Assembly: GCA_030278955.1 (NCBI GenBank) | Contig: JAOANR010000002.1 | Coordinates: 19,144,057 to 19,208,056 of the forward strand | DNA: 64,000 nucleotides | Reading direction: 5' to 3' | DNA from: Hygrophila difformis | Taxonomy: Eukaryota > Streptophyta > Magnoliopsida > Lamiales > Acanthaceae | Shown: in pieces, positions 11,761 to 22,802 of the stretch | Layout of the letters: the number at the start of each line of letters is the position of its first letter | Numbering within the stretch: the first letter of the stretch is position 1 | The notes under the pieces: model-generated | Database searches by the model: none | Told to the model about the DNA's origin: nothing | What the model saw: only the letters and a program-made list of their open reading frames with translations | Translations under genes and position numbers: made by a program

Positions 11761-12675
11761 CATTGTAAGTTTTTCAAACTTCAATTCTATTTTCTGCTTG
11801 GATCCTTGACTGGCTACAATAGTACCTTGTATCCAAATTGAAGCACCAGTTGATATTATACCATTCTCCACCTATTAGGAGCAATTTACATTGAAAATCA
11901 TCACAAGCATACTCCACGCCACATAAGTTTTAGATAGTAAAGTGCACACACAATATGATTTGAAAACAAGAATTAAGCAACCAGGCCTATACACAACATA
12001 TTATCAAATGCAGAATTAGGAACACAGATCCATATTAAGCTCGATATTACCTCATAAGCAATATAAAAACACGAAGAGGTTAATACACATGCCTGTAATC
12101 GTGAAGAAGAAGTGATGATATCAGAATCATCTCAAATAGGTAGTACCCATTTTCATGATTTCATTTGAGGAGCTGTATTAAACCCATGAAATGCTTGTAG
12201 TGGAACTAAAGAAATTGTAATAAGCCCACAAGAGTAACTGATCATAACCTTGGGCGTCTGAACTCATAACGCATTGCATATTCGAAAGGCAAGAACCATC
12301 GTTAACCTAATAAGCAAACAAGGGAACTCAATTCAACGTCGTTTATTAATGTAAAACTCTCAAAAGGCGCCACCTTTAGACAACAAAGTAAAGGGAATTT
12401 CTGTACAAAACCTCATTCAATATCACACTATATAAAATAAATAGAAGACACCACCTTCTAACAAAGCCTAGAGCAATCCCCAAAAACAGTGAATGAATTC
12501 CATCAAGACTTACTCCAATGAACGTGACATTGCTCTGAAGTCTGAGCGTTCTAACCCACCCCATCACCAAAAGACTATCTCCTAATCGATCTATACCTTG
12601 GTTAGGGCCCCCTTTAATGTCCACAATCTTCAGTTTCTTTCTAAATTCGCGGATTCGTGCACCTTTTTCCATCTC
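11761..12675 (-). pseudogene. Organellar asparaginyl-tRNA synthetase gene fragment (three exons)
   Basis: Three exon-like blocks on the minus strand match the N-terminal, OB-fold anticodon-binding part of plant organellar asparaginyl-tRNA synthetase: about 12,514-12,675 (EFRKKLKIVDIKGG, then GWVRTLRLQSNVTFI), 12,239-12,307 (VNDGSCLSNMQCVMS) and 11,761-11,871 (QGTIVASQGSKQKIELK). Each is bounded by GT/AG intron borders in the right places, so this is a copy of genomic DNA and not of mRNA. The class II catalytic domain is absent and the normal Glu after VTFI is Gly. It is a captured fragment directly abutting an IWS1 fragment. Family identity is from recalled conserved motifs. Confidence 0.8.
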
Positions 12676-12723
12676 ACTGGGATGCACTTGAAACATAATT
12701 AAAATAAATGAATTGGATGTGGC

Positions 12724-12840
12724 ATTTGTACATCATTCAGGATCCGAAGAACTGCAGCTCGGATGTTTATATTGGGCAAGCTTCCATCTGGAAGGGATTC
12801 AAGACAAGTCTTCAGAAGTGGTAGAACTCCATGATCCAGA
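12724..12840 (-). pseudogene. IWS1: IWS1 (TFIIS N-terminal-like) exon fragment
   Basis: The minus strand encodes LDHGVLPLLKTCLESLPDG followed by SLPNINIRAAVLRILND, the start of the helical TFIIS N-terminal domain of IWS1, a transcription elongation partner of Spt6. Only one exon is present, and the next bases belong to the asparaginyl-tRNA synthetase fragment, so two unrelated genes are fused at about 12,680-12,720. The second copy at 41,769-41,885 differs here by one synonymous change. No promoter or complete frame exists. Confidence 0.78.
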
Positions 12841-13068
12841 AATAATACAATTAACTACAAGGAAACCAACATCCAAAATAAGAACAAAGATATTGATAAT
12901 TGCATAACCAACAAAAAAAATCCCTATCTCTATCTAATATAAAACAATGAACTAAAAATACTGAAATTAAACCATGTAAATTGAAATTTCTTTGCCATCT
13001 TGCTCTCTCACTATAAAAATTCCAAGTCTGTGATTACAAATTAAAGCACAAAAGCAATCACAAAATAA

Positions 13069-13251
13069 TTAAATATGGCACCAAGGAAAGCCCTGTCCTG
13101 CATAGAACTTGCCTTGAATTTCAACCCACCGAAGATGAAGAGCATGCAAGAATGCACAGAGGGTTTCCATCACCAATACTACACCAAGTCACCAACTGTT
13201 GCTGATACGAATACGATTATGCCAGTGATAAGAATAAATAAATTCTGGGAC
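13069..13251 (-). pseudogene. VHA-a: V-ATPase subunit a, C-terminal exon fragment
   Basis: The minus strand encodes the last membrane segment and tail of subunit a: hydrophobic NLFILITGIIVFVSATVG, then [20 protein letters not shown], ending at a TAA stop (13,069-13,071). An AG acceptor (CTGCAG) lies at 13,252-13,257. In the complete protein this is part of the membrane-bound proton channel half of the vacuolar ATPase. A small insertion in the hydrophobic segment, relative to the family as I recall it, suggests decay. Other exons of the same gene lie at 13,733-13,859 and 45,566-46,004; many middle exons are missing. Confidence 0.8.
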
Positions 13252-13490
13252 CTGCAGCACCAGAAGCACACACAAATTGTTACATGATATTACCACACTG
13301 AGCCAAGATACACTGGAAAAGAAGAGGAAGGGCCCTTACCCCCAGGCAAGAAGAAGGACCTTATGGTAAAATACAGTAGATAACTCCGAGTGCGCGAGGC
13401 TGCACAAAACAAAAAGAGGGGAAGCGCAATCCCATGGTTCTATTAGTTGACATATATATGGTTGATCAGCAATTTGGACAATTTAAGAGA

Positions 13491-13640
13491 TACTCCCTCT
13501 GTCCCTTTTGTTATCTTAATGTCTTTTTCCTAAACATTATCAATTTAAACCAAACAAAATCATTTCCCTCAACATTCTCTATTCCTCCTTAAAATCTTTG
13601 AAACGTAGTCGAAAGAAATTATTGGAGAAAGAAAACTGAT
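13491..13640. repeat. Stowaway-like MITE end
   Basis: TA followed by CTCCCTCTGTCCC at 13,491-13,505 is the typical terminal inverted repeat of plant Stowaway (Tc1/mariner-derived) elements with its TA target. I could not find the opposite terminus nearby, so this is a truncated copy. It is duplicated at about 42,536-42,690. Confidence 0.5.
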
Positions 13641-13732
13641 CTCAAAAAAATTTCCCAAAAAGACTATGAAACACTACATTTTCATATTACGAAGCATCAG
13701 TAATAAACAATGTCAGGCACACACCCATATGC

Positions 13733-13859
13733 AAATTTCCTGGAAAGCAGAAGTAAACTTGTTGGTGCAGAAGTAAGTGGGTGGTTGTTCCTTGCTTTGC
13801 AGAACATGAAATATTGCTCCGATCGATGAATTGCAATCCACGGTAGCTCGGTTCTGGAT
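13733..13859 (-). pseudogene. VHA-a: V-ATPase subunit a, middle exon fragment
   Basis: The minus strand encodes [21 protein letters not shown] sequence (start altered in this copy) followed by [17 protein letters not shown], a strongly conserved stretch of plant subunit a. A CTGCAG acceptor lies at 13,860-13,865. This copy has a 9-bp in-frame deletion near 13,853 relative to the copy at 42,778-42,912. Element A begins 45 bp to the right, within the intron that separates this exon from the next upstream one at 45,566. Confidence 0.82.
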
Positions 13860-13898
13860 CTGCAGACACAAATTTAGTAGCCTAAAATTTGAGAGATG

Positions 13899-13903
13899 AC
13901 AAC
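13899..13903. repeat. Decayed target-site duplication of element A, left side
   Basis: ACAAC precedes the LTR at 13,904. The duplicate copy of this flank at 42,953-42,957 reads AAAAC, matching AAAAC at 45,520-45,524. One substitution in this copy explains the mismatch. Confidence 0.7.
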
Positions 13904-16480
13904 TGTAACACCCCGGATTTGATCACCCAGGCCAGGTTATTATCGCCACACCTTTCTAAATAAGACGCGATCCAAATCGAGCTTATTTAGGAAGATGCTA
14001 AGGCTAAATTGTATCAATTTTTAAAATAATTTAAATACCATTCAAATGTGCCCGAATTAAAAATCAGATCAGAGTATCACATGCATAAAATAAGTAATAA
14101 GTAGTGCGGAAGCTAAAACAAGGGCCAAACAGACGGCCAAAACCAAAGTTCAAAGTTTCAAGTCCAAAACGGAATTTAAAATAAAATAAATGCGACAAGT
14201 TCTTTATTGAGTAATCCCATCCCGTCGTGCCATGACTTACTCTGCGAAAAATAGGAAACAACAATTTATCAGTACAAACGGTACTGCGTAAGTTAATGTA
14301 TAGCATAACAACTTTTAAAGTTTTTAGAAGAGTAATTGAAAGATAGGAATTTAAGTTTTTAAAATAAGCGAGTAAAAGAATTCACGGGAATTTTTACACT
14401 TTACCACATACATAATTACCAATGTTCATTTTGATCGAGGACATCCAAAATTACCCGCTTGGGCGCTTATGTCCACAAGCCGCCGGTATCAACGATCCTG
14501 GGCCTAAGCCATTTAAGATCAAATTACCCGCTTGGGCGCTTATGTCCACAAGCCGTCGGTATCAACAAAAGTGAAAGTAGCGGACCCTATACAGACACAC
14601 TCCGGAGCCCTAGATAACCCATACGGATACATCTAGGAGTATAGACTCATACTAACACGTAACATAATTTCCTTGGCGCCGTTTTGGCCACCAAAAAGAG
14701 GGGGCGGCCCAACGAGCTCACGCCAAGTGCACTTACCCTCCAAAGTTGGGCATCTAACTCGATCAAAACTTACAAGGTTTCAAAATTCACATTTTAACAA
14801 TTACAAAACATTGTTACATTTCCAGAGTTCATAATTTTCACACATGAGTAGCAATTGACTCACAATTCATCAAAACGCACGAAACTGAATTTACCGATAA
14901 AAACCTCACTGTCGCAGGTTTCAAAATCGCACCAGGAAATGAAGTAAAACATTTTAGAAATTTCTGAAAATTTTACAGGTGCTAGGAAACATCAAAATAA
15001 GCATTTTTCTTAGAAATAGGCTTTATCAAATTAGGACTCTAAATGGCCTAAAAAAATCATTTCAGAAACACCTCTTTCAAAGGGTACAGGATTTACTGTT
15101 CACTCGACCACAGTTCCTTTAAAAATTCATAACAATTCCAAAAGAGATCCAAAAATTCTGAAAGTTTTCAGGGATGATCTAGACACATAGAGGAACAACG
15201 TTTATGAAGACATCAAAGATTGAAAACGATCATAGATAGGAGTAATACGGACAACAAAACTGACTACACCATAACACTAAAACTGTCATCAGAAATTCAG
15301 AAAATACCAGATGATTTTTCGACGACTAAATCGTGTTCAAAAATTATGAAAATTTGCAGAGATCATATTCAAGATGTTAGGAACATTTTTCATTTAGGAA
15401 AGAGTTCCCAAAAATGAATGGATCTAAGTGAAAAATGCTGAATAATAAAAACTACACGGATGAAACCCTAGAACCCAGTTTTGGCATAGGATGGAAATCG
15501 AATTGTATCTCAATGGATACTCCACCAAAACCCCAAAAATTTGAAATGCACAACACTAACTTACTTTTCAAGAGATTAGTGTCGAAATCCTCCTCCTTGT
15601 TTGCTCCAAACTCGACCCACACAGCCCCCTCTACCGAATGAATCCTATTTTGAGAGTTGGAAAAATACTAGATGTTAGGGCTTGAAATCGAATCTAGGGT
15701 CAAGAAAAAAGGTTAGAATCATTACCTAACTTGTAGAAGAACCAACTGGAAGTCTAGATCTCGACCACACCACTGCCAAGATGATGAACACTTTCAAAAC
15801 TCTCTCAAGCTCTCAAGGAAAACTGATTTTCGGATTAATGGATGAAGGGTAGTTTTTGGACTGTTAAAGGCTTGATAATGGGAGATTTAGAGTTCCTATG
15901 GGTACCATGAAGACTTTAGGAAAGTGGTGTGTGAAATAATGACAGTCATGCCTCGGATTACTCCCTCAAATCCTCATCCAAACCACCTAACTCCAACATG
16001 TTCAATGAATCCACTTTTTATCCTTGTATCCAACCTTTTGCAAGTTGTAGGGGAGTCTAATACACTTAAAATCCACCCCAATACATCTCCTAACACTCCT
16101 TAATGACTGAGCATGGGAGTTTGATCGATTGAAATCGCCCAAGTTGGAAAATGGAGCAAAAAACGCTTTGAATGCGTTTGGAGCCGCAAACCAGTAGGGC
16201 GGCGCGCTGGTGGCGCGCCACCGCGCGGCCACCGCGCCACCACCAGGATGCGGGCCTTTTATTTATTATTATTATTATTATTATTATGATTTTTTTATTT
16301 TCTAAAAATCATAATATGGAATTATCCGAGATCGTTGGGATAATTCGATAACTCTCTTCGAGTTGCGAATGTCCGAAAAATATTTAATTCCGCTCTCTCG
16401 GAATTATTTCGGTTTGATAATTAAATCCCATTCTCTAATATTTGGATTTAATATTCGATGTCGATTTCTCGGGTATTACA
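13904..16480 (-). repeat. 3' LTR of chromodomain element A
   Basis: A 2,577-bp LTR with TGTAACACCCC at its left and GGTATTACA at its right border (read in minus sense it starts TGTAATACCC and ends GGGGTGTTACA). Matching copies are 40,227-41,156 (partial) and 42,958-45,519 (complete solo). It includes a direct repeat at 14,450-14,566, an ATT microsatellite at about 16,258-16,288 and a GC-rich patch (16,198-16,245). Short frames in it are not shared as proteins across copies and I do not call them genes. Confidence 0.92.
14450..14566. repeat. Direct repeat within LTR A
   Basis: A unit of about 41 bp (beginning ATTACCCGCTTGGGCGC and ending GGTATCAAC) occurs twice, about 73 bp apart, near 14,451 and 14,524. 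It is kept in the other LTR copies at about 40,770 and 43,505. Confidence 0.85.
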
Positions 16481-16495
16481 GTCTACCCTCCTTAG
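16481..16495 (-). other. Polypurine tract of element A
   Basis: On the minus strand AAGGAGGGTAGAC lies immediately before the 3' LTR start TGTAATACCC, the position and composition expected for the plus-strand primer. Confidence 0.75.
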
Positions 16496-16629
16496 AAATC
16501 AACTTCGTCCTCGAAGTTGGGTCTCACTTCGGAAAATAATTGGCACGTAGAAATTATTGAGGCTTGCAATTTAAAATTTTTACCTCAGTAAGCGACGACT
16601 TTGTGCGGGGCGTCACATCCTCTCCCCCT

Positions 16630-17148
16630 TAGGACTGCAGTTATGCCCCCATAACTGCTCCTGAGTCGCTTCGGAAAAGGTTGGGATATTTCTGCTTCAT
16701 ATCCGCTTCAATTCCCACGTCGCTTCCTCAGTGCCATGATTTGACCATAGAATTTTCACCATCTTCACAGTCTTGTTCCTTGTGACCCTTTCCTTGACAT
16801 CAAGTATCCCGATCGGATACTCCTCGTATGACAGGTCGTCATCCAGCTCAATCACATCTGATTGCAACACATGAGTTGGATCGTGCACATATTTCTTCAG
16901 TTGAGAAACGTGAAAGACATTGTGCACTCGCGATAATTCCGGTGGAAGTGCCAAACGGTAAGCCAAGGTACCCACACGTTCAAGAATCTCGTAGGGACCT
17001 ATATAGCGAGGACTTAGCTTCCCTCATTTACCGAATCGCATCACCCCCTTCATGGGCGACACTTTCAGCATGACTTTGTCTCCCACCTCAAATTCCAACT
17101 CTTGCCGCCTAGTGTCGGCGTAACTCTTCTGCCGGTCCTGTGTGGCCT
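16630..17148 (-). pseudogene. Element A pol, C-terminal part: integrase tail and chromodomain
   Basis: On the minus strand this resumes the integrase frame cut by element C. It encodes the post-core GPY/F-type region (ELEFEVGDKVMLKV, then a stop near 17,030, then RYIGPYEILERV) and, from about 16,975, LPPELSRVHNVFHVSQLKKY. A chromodomain follows near 16,697-16,800 (VKILWSNHGTEEATWEL). Chromodomains steer integration to chromatin marks in the chromovirus branch. An in-frame stop and a one-base shift right after EATWEL break the frame, so the product is not functional. It continues the gene at 35,072-37,450. Confidence 0.85.
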
Positions 17149-17149
17149 T
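17145..17149. repeat. Target-site duplication of element C (left copy)
   Basis: GCCTT here matches GCCTT at 35,072-35,076. Because the LTR starts with T, the last base can belong to either the duplication or the LTR. Removing element C and one copy restores a continuous integrase reading frame of element A across the site. Confidence 0.9.
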
Positions 17150-19289
17150 GATGCGTGATTTTCACCACTCATATTTTACCACAAGCGGATGGTTGTCACC
17201 AAGTAATAAAAACCGGTGAATACCGGGTCGAACCCAAGGGAATTTCAGAATATTATTTCATTCCGGAGAATATTTTAATTGTTCTAAGTTTATTTAATAT
17301 ATTTTATATTTTGAAAAGGATTTGTTTAATTCTAATGGTGATTAAATTAAAATAGTGACATTAAATTAAAATAAAGCAAATTAAAGTTTTAATTGATAAA
17401 AATACTAATGGGAGTTGCTTGTAATATTTTAAAAATTGCCATCTTTATTATAAAATAGAAATTGTGTAATATTTTGACATTTCCCAATGTTCTAAAAAAT
17501 CAATTTCTTAAATTTAAATATTTTTATAAAGATTAAAAATATAATAATCTACTAAAAATTCAAATTATGCTTAAACGGACTTCATGGAAGCTGATTAGAT
17601 TATCTAACATTTCGCAATCATTATTCTAGGCCTAAATTTGATTCTTTTCCAAGCATACAAATTTTCCTATAGCAATTAATAGGCACTTTTTCATTTCCCA
17701 AATCATTGTGCACATGCTAGAATCTATTTTTAATGTAATTTATTCCCAATTCCGGTACTAAAATATTAATTCTACTTTTTATCTCCCGATTTAGCAAAGC
17801 AGAATTTATGGAATTAGATTCTATCATTCAAATTATGCTAAACAGTGTAAATAATCTAATAATTATGGTAAAATAATAATAAAACATGGTAAACTGGATT
17901 TAAATAATAATATTAAAATGCAGACATATTAGAATTAATGCCAGATTACTAAAAATAGATGATTTATGTTTGATCGATCAGTCAGGTTTTTAGCAGATTA
18001 ATATTCTAAATCTCAGATTTAATAAAACACAAAAGATCGATCAATTCAGTAATGTCTAACATATAATCCTAATACAGATTTTAGCAGAATAGCAGATTTA
18101 TCCATCTTAATCGATTAAAAATCAGATTACACCTAAACATGAGATTTTCACTTCTACAATCAGGCAAAAATGGCGCTTAAACCAAATTAGACGGATTTAA
18201 TATGATGGCAAATTAATCGATCAATTCAGATTAAACAAATAGAATTGCAGATTCAAAGTTTTCATCCAATCTTCATAATCGATCAAATTCTAGTAGCCAA
18301 TACATGATTCTAATCCACATTCTAACAATCAAAGCAGATTAATCCAGATTACAAAATTAAACATCGACATATTATTGCTTCCATAAAAGATAAATTCGTA
18401 CTTCAAAGTGATTCTGAACTCCCGTTCTAGAACACTTCTAACACGAACAATACAGAAATCCGTCTACAAATTAAGAACATGATAGCAGATTATTTTTAGA
18501 GGCAATTTCAATTCATTACAATGCAAGAAAAAGAAAGGCAACACCTAGAATAGGAAGAACACGCCCAGAACAGCGTCCTTGATGCATTCCTCCGGCATGA
18601 TTTTGTGTTTCTGGCCTTCTTCTCCCATTAGCAGATTGTTTCAGAGTGTTTCTATCGATGAATGGTAAGTCTCCTCTGATGAAATGAAGAAAAACGGACC
18701 TTAAAACCGCGTTCGGGAGGTTAAGAAACTGCTCAACCGCGACGTCGGCGCATAAAATGGCGCTCGGAGAGGGTTTTAGGCGCCACCAAGTAGAACTGGC
18801 GCATACGCTGATTTTCCGAATTTTCCAAAACGGCGCAAAAAGTGGCGCATAAAGGTGGTTTTAGGCGCCACCAAGGAGGAATGGCGCATCCTGAAGCTTT
18901 TCCATCCGAAATTTCTCCAAGTGTTGAAGTGGCGCATAATATGGCGCTGGAGAGCATTTTTATGCGCCGCCATGCTGATGTGGCGCATTCTGGAGCCTTC
19001 CAGTGTTGAAAATTCCGAATTTTGCATCCTTTGACCTCCGAACATCTTCTTTCTTCATTTTAATGCCTGAAACATCATTGCAATGTCTTAGAATTGCCAA
19101 AGTCTTATTAAAAAGCATAAAACAAGGTAAATTGAGCTCAAATAAGCTCAAATTAAGCAGTCTTATTAATATTTACAAAACACATGAAATGTACACTAAA
19201 AAGCAATAAAATAGGATCTCATACATGCAATTTAGGTTCTTTTTATCATAATTTAAGCTTATTTAAATGTGGTTTCTCAGGGTGCATCA
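17149..19289 (-). repeat. 3' LTR of element C
   Basis: A 2,141-bp LTR with TGATGC/GCATCA termini, nearly identical to 32,930-35,071. It is AT-rich except for a GGCGC repeat cassette at 18,747-18,998. I see no convincing coding sequence in it; the short minus frames over the cassette merely read through the repeats. Confidence 0.95.
18747..18998. repeat. GGCGC repeat cassette in LTR C (left copy)
   Basis: Three degenerate units of about 85-98 bp. Each has two TGGCGC words about 12 bp apart, then a T-rich stretch, then GGCGCCACC (GCGCCGCC in the third unit), then another TGGCGCAT. The GGCGCC words are self-complementary and could pair within a unit. The same pattern recurs at 22,465-22,802 and 26,335-26,672 inside the element and at 34,528-34,780 in the other LTR. 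Confidence 0.85.
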
Positions 19290-19304
19290 ACATCCTCACA
19301 CTTA
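19290..19304 (-). other. Polypurine tract candidate of element C
   Basis: On the minus strand AGTGTGAGGATGT ends exactly at the LTR start TGATGC, as in element B. It is only partly purine, so its role rests on position and on the match between two elements. Confidence 0.6.
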
Positions 19305-20722
19305 AATATTGCTCGTCCCTTGAGCAATGAGATCAATTAGCACATCAACTTGCCAATCAAGATAATAAAGATAAAGTCTTTATAGTTCTGCCAAATCATA
19401 GATTTCAACAATAAAATGAGATAAGAGGGTTCAAAGTTTAATGTACTAGAACTAGACAAATTGGTATGCATCAGCTATTAGAACCAGATATCCAAAGCAC
19501 TTACAATACAGAAAACAGATTAATTATACCTAGCACTCAATATGGGAAAGCGAATAATGTAAATATGCTTTTCTTTTCCAGTCTTTAAATATGCTCAATC
19601 TATGGCTAGGTTTCACTATATTCTAGACACTTTGGCTGAGTTGTAGACGGTTGAATTCCAAAAGCTACTCGTGTCACCGAATACGTGCCAGTCATCCAGT
19701 CAAGAGTTTATAAAAGTTTATTTAATCACCCTGTTTTTCTCTTCTTTTCTTTTTTTTTTAATCTTGCATTCTTTAATTTTCTTTTATTTTTCTTTTTGCA
19801 AGATAACTTGTTTTGTTTTGTTTTTCAATACAGGGCTTTTACTCTGACTTTATTTTGATTAAGCATTTAAAAAGACTTAGAACGAGCATATTTGTTTATA
19901 AATAATGATAACTCTCCACATTTTAAATAACTAGTCTAATTAATCAAAAAGCTTTCTGCAAGGCAAATAGAATTGTCATCAATAGCCCAAACAACTTGCA
20001 TATCAATTTGACATAGTCTAGAACTTTAAACTAAGAAACCTAACACTCATTAAATTGTAAAATCGGATTAGAGCAGAACATTTAGACTTATTTGGATTTT
20101 CTCCAGATTGGCATTGATGTGATAATCTCTAAATAATAGCACCACTGGGAAAACACAATTTAAATTAAACATAATCAAAGCATCCTAATCATGCATGTAC
20201 TACTTTATTTAAAACATAATAGAAATTAAAATAAACTAATTAAACTCTTACCAACATACTTCATGCAAATTAATAATGTAAAACATGAAAAGATCACACC
20301 TGGAGTATGTAGATCCCTAGAATTTCTTTTTACCAACATGGATGTTCCCTTTTTGCTTCTCCTTGGCATATCCTGCTTCTTTATATATTTATATGGCATT
20401 CACTTATACAAAAGATAATTGTTAGAACTCATGGCAAATTATAAATTAAAATAATTAAACCTCATCCATAATTTATTTAAATTCAGATTTTATTATTAAA
20501 TTTCAGATTTTTATTTATTTTGTAGGCACATTTTATCAATTAAATAATTATGGACAGATTTAATTAAAATATTAAATTTCATAAATTTACCAAAAGCAAA
20601 ATACCACAAATTCTAGCAACTATTACATAAAGAAGCTAATTTAATAAGCAAAATAGCACCAAAATAATTCTAACTATTACAACTTTAAACCAAAAAGGGA
20701 GCAATCCTATCTGATCAAGAAT
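19305..20722. other. Non-coding 3' region of element C
   Basis: No coding sequence. It is AT-rich with a long purine-rich run on the element-sense (minus) strand at about 19,725-19,835, which might act as a second plus-strand primer or simply be low-complexity. The rest shows nothing I can assign. Confidence 0.5.
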
Positions 20723-22177
20723 CTAGATTTCTAAGGATCCATCCGAATCACCTACTTCGTCTTCCCTAGGAACATCATCATCCTCTGTAGAGCTCGAACT
20801 AGTAGTAGGAGGAATATAGCGATCACCTAGACTCTCAGTCATGAAAAATTCAAGTCTATTAGAAAGTTGTGCAATTTGTGCTCGGGTACTATCTTCCTTC
20901 CTCTTCATCTCCTCTCTAAGCTGATGAATCTCATAGGTCATCCTATTGATTGCGATCTCTGCAGGCTCTACCTTAGTACCAGATGTACTAGGTCTATCAG
21001 GATGACAAGTGGGTGTCCCACGGGATGTGGTAGGGTAGCCAAGCTCTGCACATCTTACTCCAGGCTTGTTATAGAAATTCTTGAAAGAGATAGGGGGCTT
21101 TGGCTTCACATCATGAGCATAGGCAGCCATATTCACTCCAGCTCTTTCACAAAGTGTCCAAATCAGTGCGGGAAATCCCAGCACAATCCGAGCAGTATCA
21201 GACGCCATTCTATCCAACTCATATGCTACCAGCTCTCCAATATCAATAGGTAGCCCGTTCTTCACACAATACACAAAATAAAGATCCTCTGCACTTGGTT
21301 GTGAAGTGTGTGAAGTAGGGAATACCTTATGCTTGTAGAGCAGGTAGATCTGATAGAGCGGTGCAGCCATTAAAGTAGCTACAACATTCGCTTTCTTTTC
21401 TCCAATGTAGGCCACCCTCTTTTGAGTTTCAAACATCTCTTTCAAAATCCTTTTCTCCAATTCGGGTCCTCCTTCCTCATCATAAACAGGATCATGGAAG
21501 TGCTTCTTCTTCGTAGCTGGGCAAGAAACATCCACAGTACCATAAAGTTCATTGATCACTGCAGGACCATATGGCACAGGCACTCCTCTAATCCATGAAG
21601 TGTAGTGATCATACTGAGCATTGCACAAAAACTGTCTGGTAAGCTCCCAGGAATAAACTCCTTCCGGATGCGCAGCAAATTTCATCCATCCTCGACTCAT
21701 GAGAGCATCATGAACCGAGAATCTCTCCATGTCAGCTTCAGTGAACCCTTTGTCTGCAAAAATCCATCTATCCACCATATTCTGATAATAGGAATACGCA
21801 GTTTGATTGATGAAAATGGCCGGATTGAAAACATCTCCTGTTAATTCTTCCAGAGGAGTAGTATCGTTCTTTCTATTGTGACTCTTCCTCTTGGTTTTAG
21901 ATTCACGAGGAATTTCTGGTGAAATTTCCTCCGGGGATTCAGCGACATCTTCTTGCTGTGGATCATCCTCCGTTGGTTGAGCAGAATTGAAGGAGGTATC
22001 ATTACCATTATACGAGTCGGGAGCTACCAGATTGTTTACAAATTCATCTTCAGCTCCTACAGCAGCCGGCTCCAGAATGGGTTCATTAATTTCTGGTGTT
22101 TGTGATGGGGCAGGCTCTGTGGTTTTCAATTTCTTTCCACCCTTGTTTCTTGGGTTATTCTTTCTCTTTAGTCTCAT
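20723..22177 (-). CDS. Accessory protein 1 of element C (plant transposon-associated domain)
   Basis: An intact 484-residue frame. A basic N terminus (residues 1-25, lysine-rich, likely nuclear targeting) and an acidic linker lead to a conserved domain at about 110-370 with hallmark words RGWMKFAAHPEGVYSWELTR, RGVPVPYGPAVINELYG and VFPTSHTSQPSAEDLY. A helical, charged segment follows (about 405-450, IHQLREEMKRKEDSTRAQIA) and then an acidic, serine-rich tail. The domain resembles the putative plant transposon protein found in Athila-type elements; its biochemical role is unknown to me. I see no signal peptide or clear membrane helix, so it is not an obvious envelope protein. It is paralogous to the frame at 23,251-25,173. 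The ATG sits in a favourable GCCACCATG context just after a splice-acceptor-like site. Confidence 0.8.
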   Translation of the reverse strand: MRLKRKNNPRNKGGKKLKTTEPAPSQTPEINEPILEPAAVGAEDEFVNNLVAPDSYNGNDTSFNSAQPTEDDPQQEDVAESPEEISPEIPRESKTKRKSHNRKNDTTPLEELTGDVFNPAIFINQTAYSYYQNMVDRWIFADKGFTEADMERFSVHDALMSRGWMKFAAHPEGVYSWELTRQFLCNAQYDHYTSWIRGVPVPYGPAVINELYGTVDVSCPATKKKHFHDPVYDEEGGPELEKRILKEMFETQKRVAYIGEKKANVVATLMAAPLYQIYLLYKHKVFPTSHTSQPSAEDLYFVYCVKNGLPIDIGELVAYELDRMASDTARIVLGFPALIWTLCERAGVNMAAYAHDVKPKPPISFKNFYNKPGVRCAELGYPTTSRGTPTCHPDRPSTSGTKVEPAEIAINRMTYEIHQLREEMKRKEDSTRAQIAQLSNRLEFFMTESLGDRYIPPTTSSSSTEDDDVPREDEVGDSDGSLEI

Positions 22178-22200
22178 GGTGGCAGAATTCTAGGAAGAAA
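22178..22200 (-). promoter_or_regulatory. Splice-acceptor-like site and strong start context before accessory ORF 1
   Basis: On the minus strand CCTTTCTTCCTAG lies about a dozen bases upstream of GCCACCATG. The pyrimidine-rich tract ending in AG is a good 3' splice site, which would let the ORF be translated from a spliced subgenomic mRNA. Confidence 0.5.
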
Positions 22201-22464
22201 GGATTGGGATTGGAAAGCTAATTAAACTGGAAGAAGAGAAAAATTGACAGAATTGAGGTTGAGATTGTGACCGATCGGTCATGCCTCTTTTTAAAGAGGT
22301 GAAATCTTGATTTTGTTGAGATATGGCGGGATTGATTTAATCTAGATCCAAATATACACTAAACATATGATTTAGAGTGAGTATAATGCTATTTAGGATC
22401 CCAAAAATCGAATAGATATGATTTGGATTTCCTGGATTCGCGAATTTTTGAAGGATTTGCGTCG

Positions 22465-22802
22465 ATGGCGCAAAAAGTGGCGCATAAGGTCACTTTCAGG
22501 CGCCACCAAGCACAACTGGCGCATTTTAAAAATAATATAAATTTTAAAAATTAAAATGGCGCAAAAATTGGCGCTGGGATGGGTTTTTATGCGCCACATA
22601 GAAGGAGTGGCGCATCCTGAAGCCAACTTGGAAAAACTCTAATTCAGTGGCGCAAAAAGTGGCGCAGAAAGGCATATTTATGCGCCACCAAGCTTGTTTG
22701 GCGCATTTTGGAAAAACTTAGAAAAATTTCTAAGTCTTTCGGCGCATAAAATGGCGCTTAAGGGTGTTTTTAGGCGCCACTATGCCTAAATGGCGCATTC
22801 TG
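22465..22802. repeat. GGCGC repeat cassette upstream of accessory ORF 1
   Basis: Four units of about 90 bp following the same plan as in the LTR: TGGCGC, TGGCGC, then GCGCCAC, then GGCGCAT. They lie 290-625 bp upstream of the ORF start in element sense. Between cassette and ORF there is AT-rich sequence without features. Confidence 0.85.

Noticed and set aside
12376..12696. A 106-residue frame (also at 41,421-41,741) read as one gene
   Set aside because: Only the first half matches asparaginyl-tRNA synthetase; after the GTAAGT donor the frame runs on into intron sequence, so it is an exon with read-through and not a gene.
13075..13287. Plus-strand 70-residue frame over the V-ATPase exon
   Set aside because: It is the antisense shadow of the V-ATPase subunit a C-terminal exon on the minus strand.
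15220..15641. Plus-strand frames in the LTR of element A
   Set aside because: The corresponding stretch of the solo LTR (about 44,290-44,700) carries indels that break them, so they are chance frames.
18733..19045. Short overlapping minus frames in the GGCGC cassettes (also 22,393-22,626, 26,171-26,741 and 34,514-34,933)
   Set aside because: They only translate the repeats in different frames and do not keep one reading frame between cassettes.
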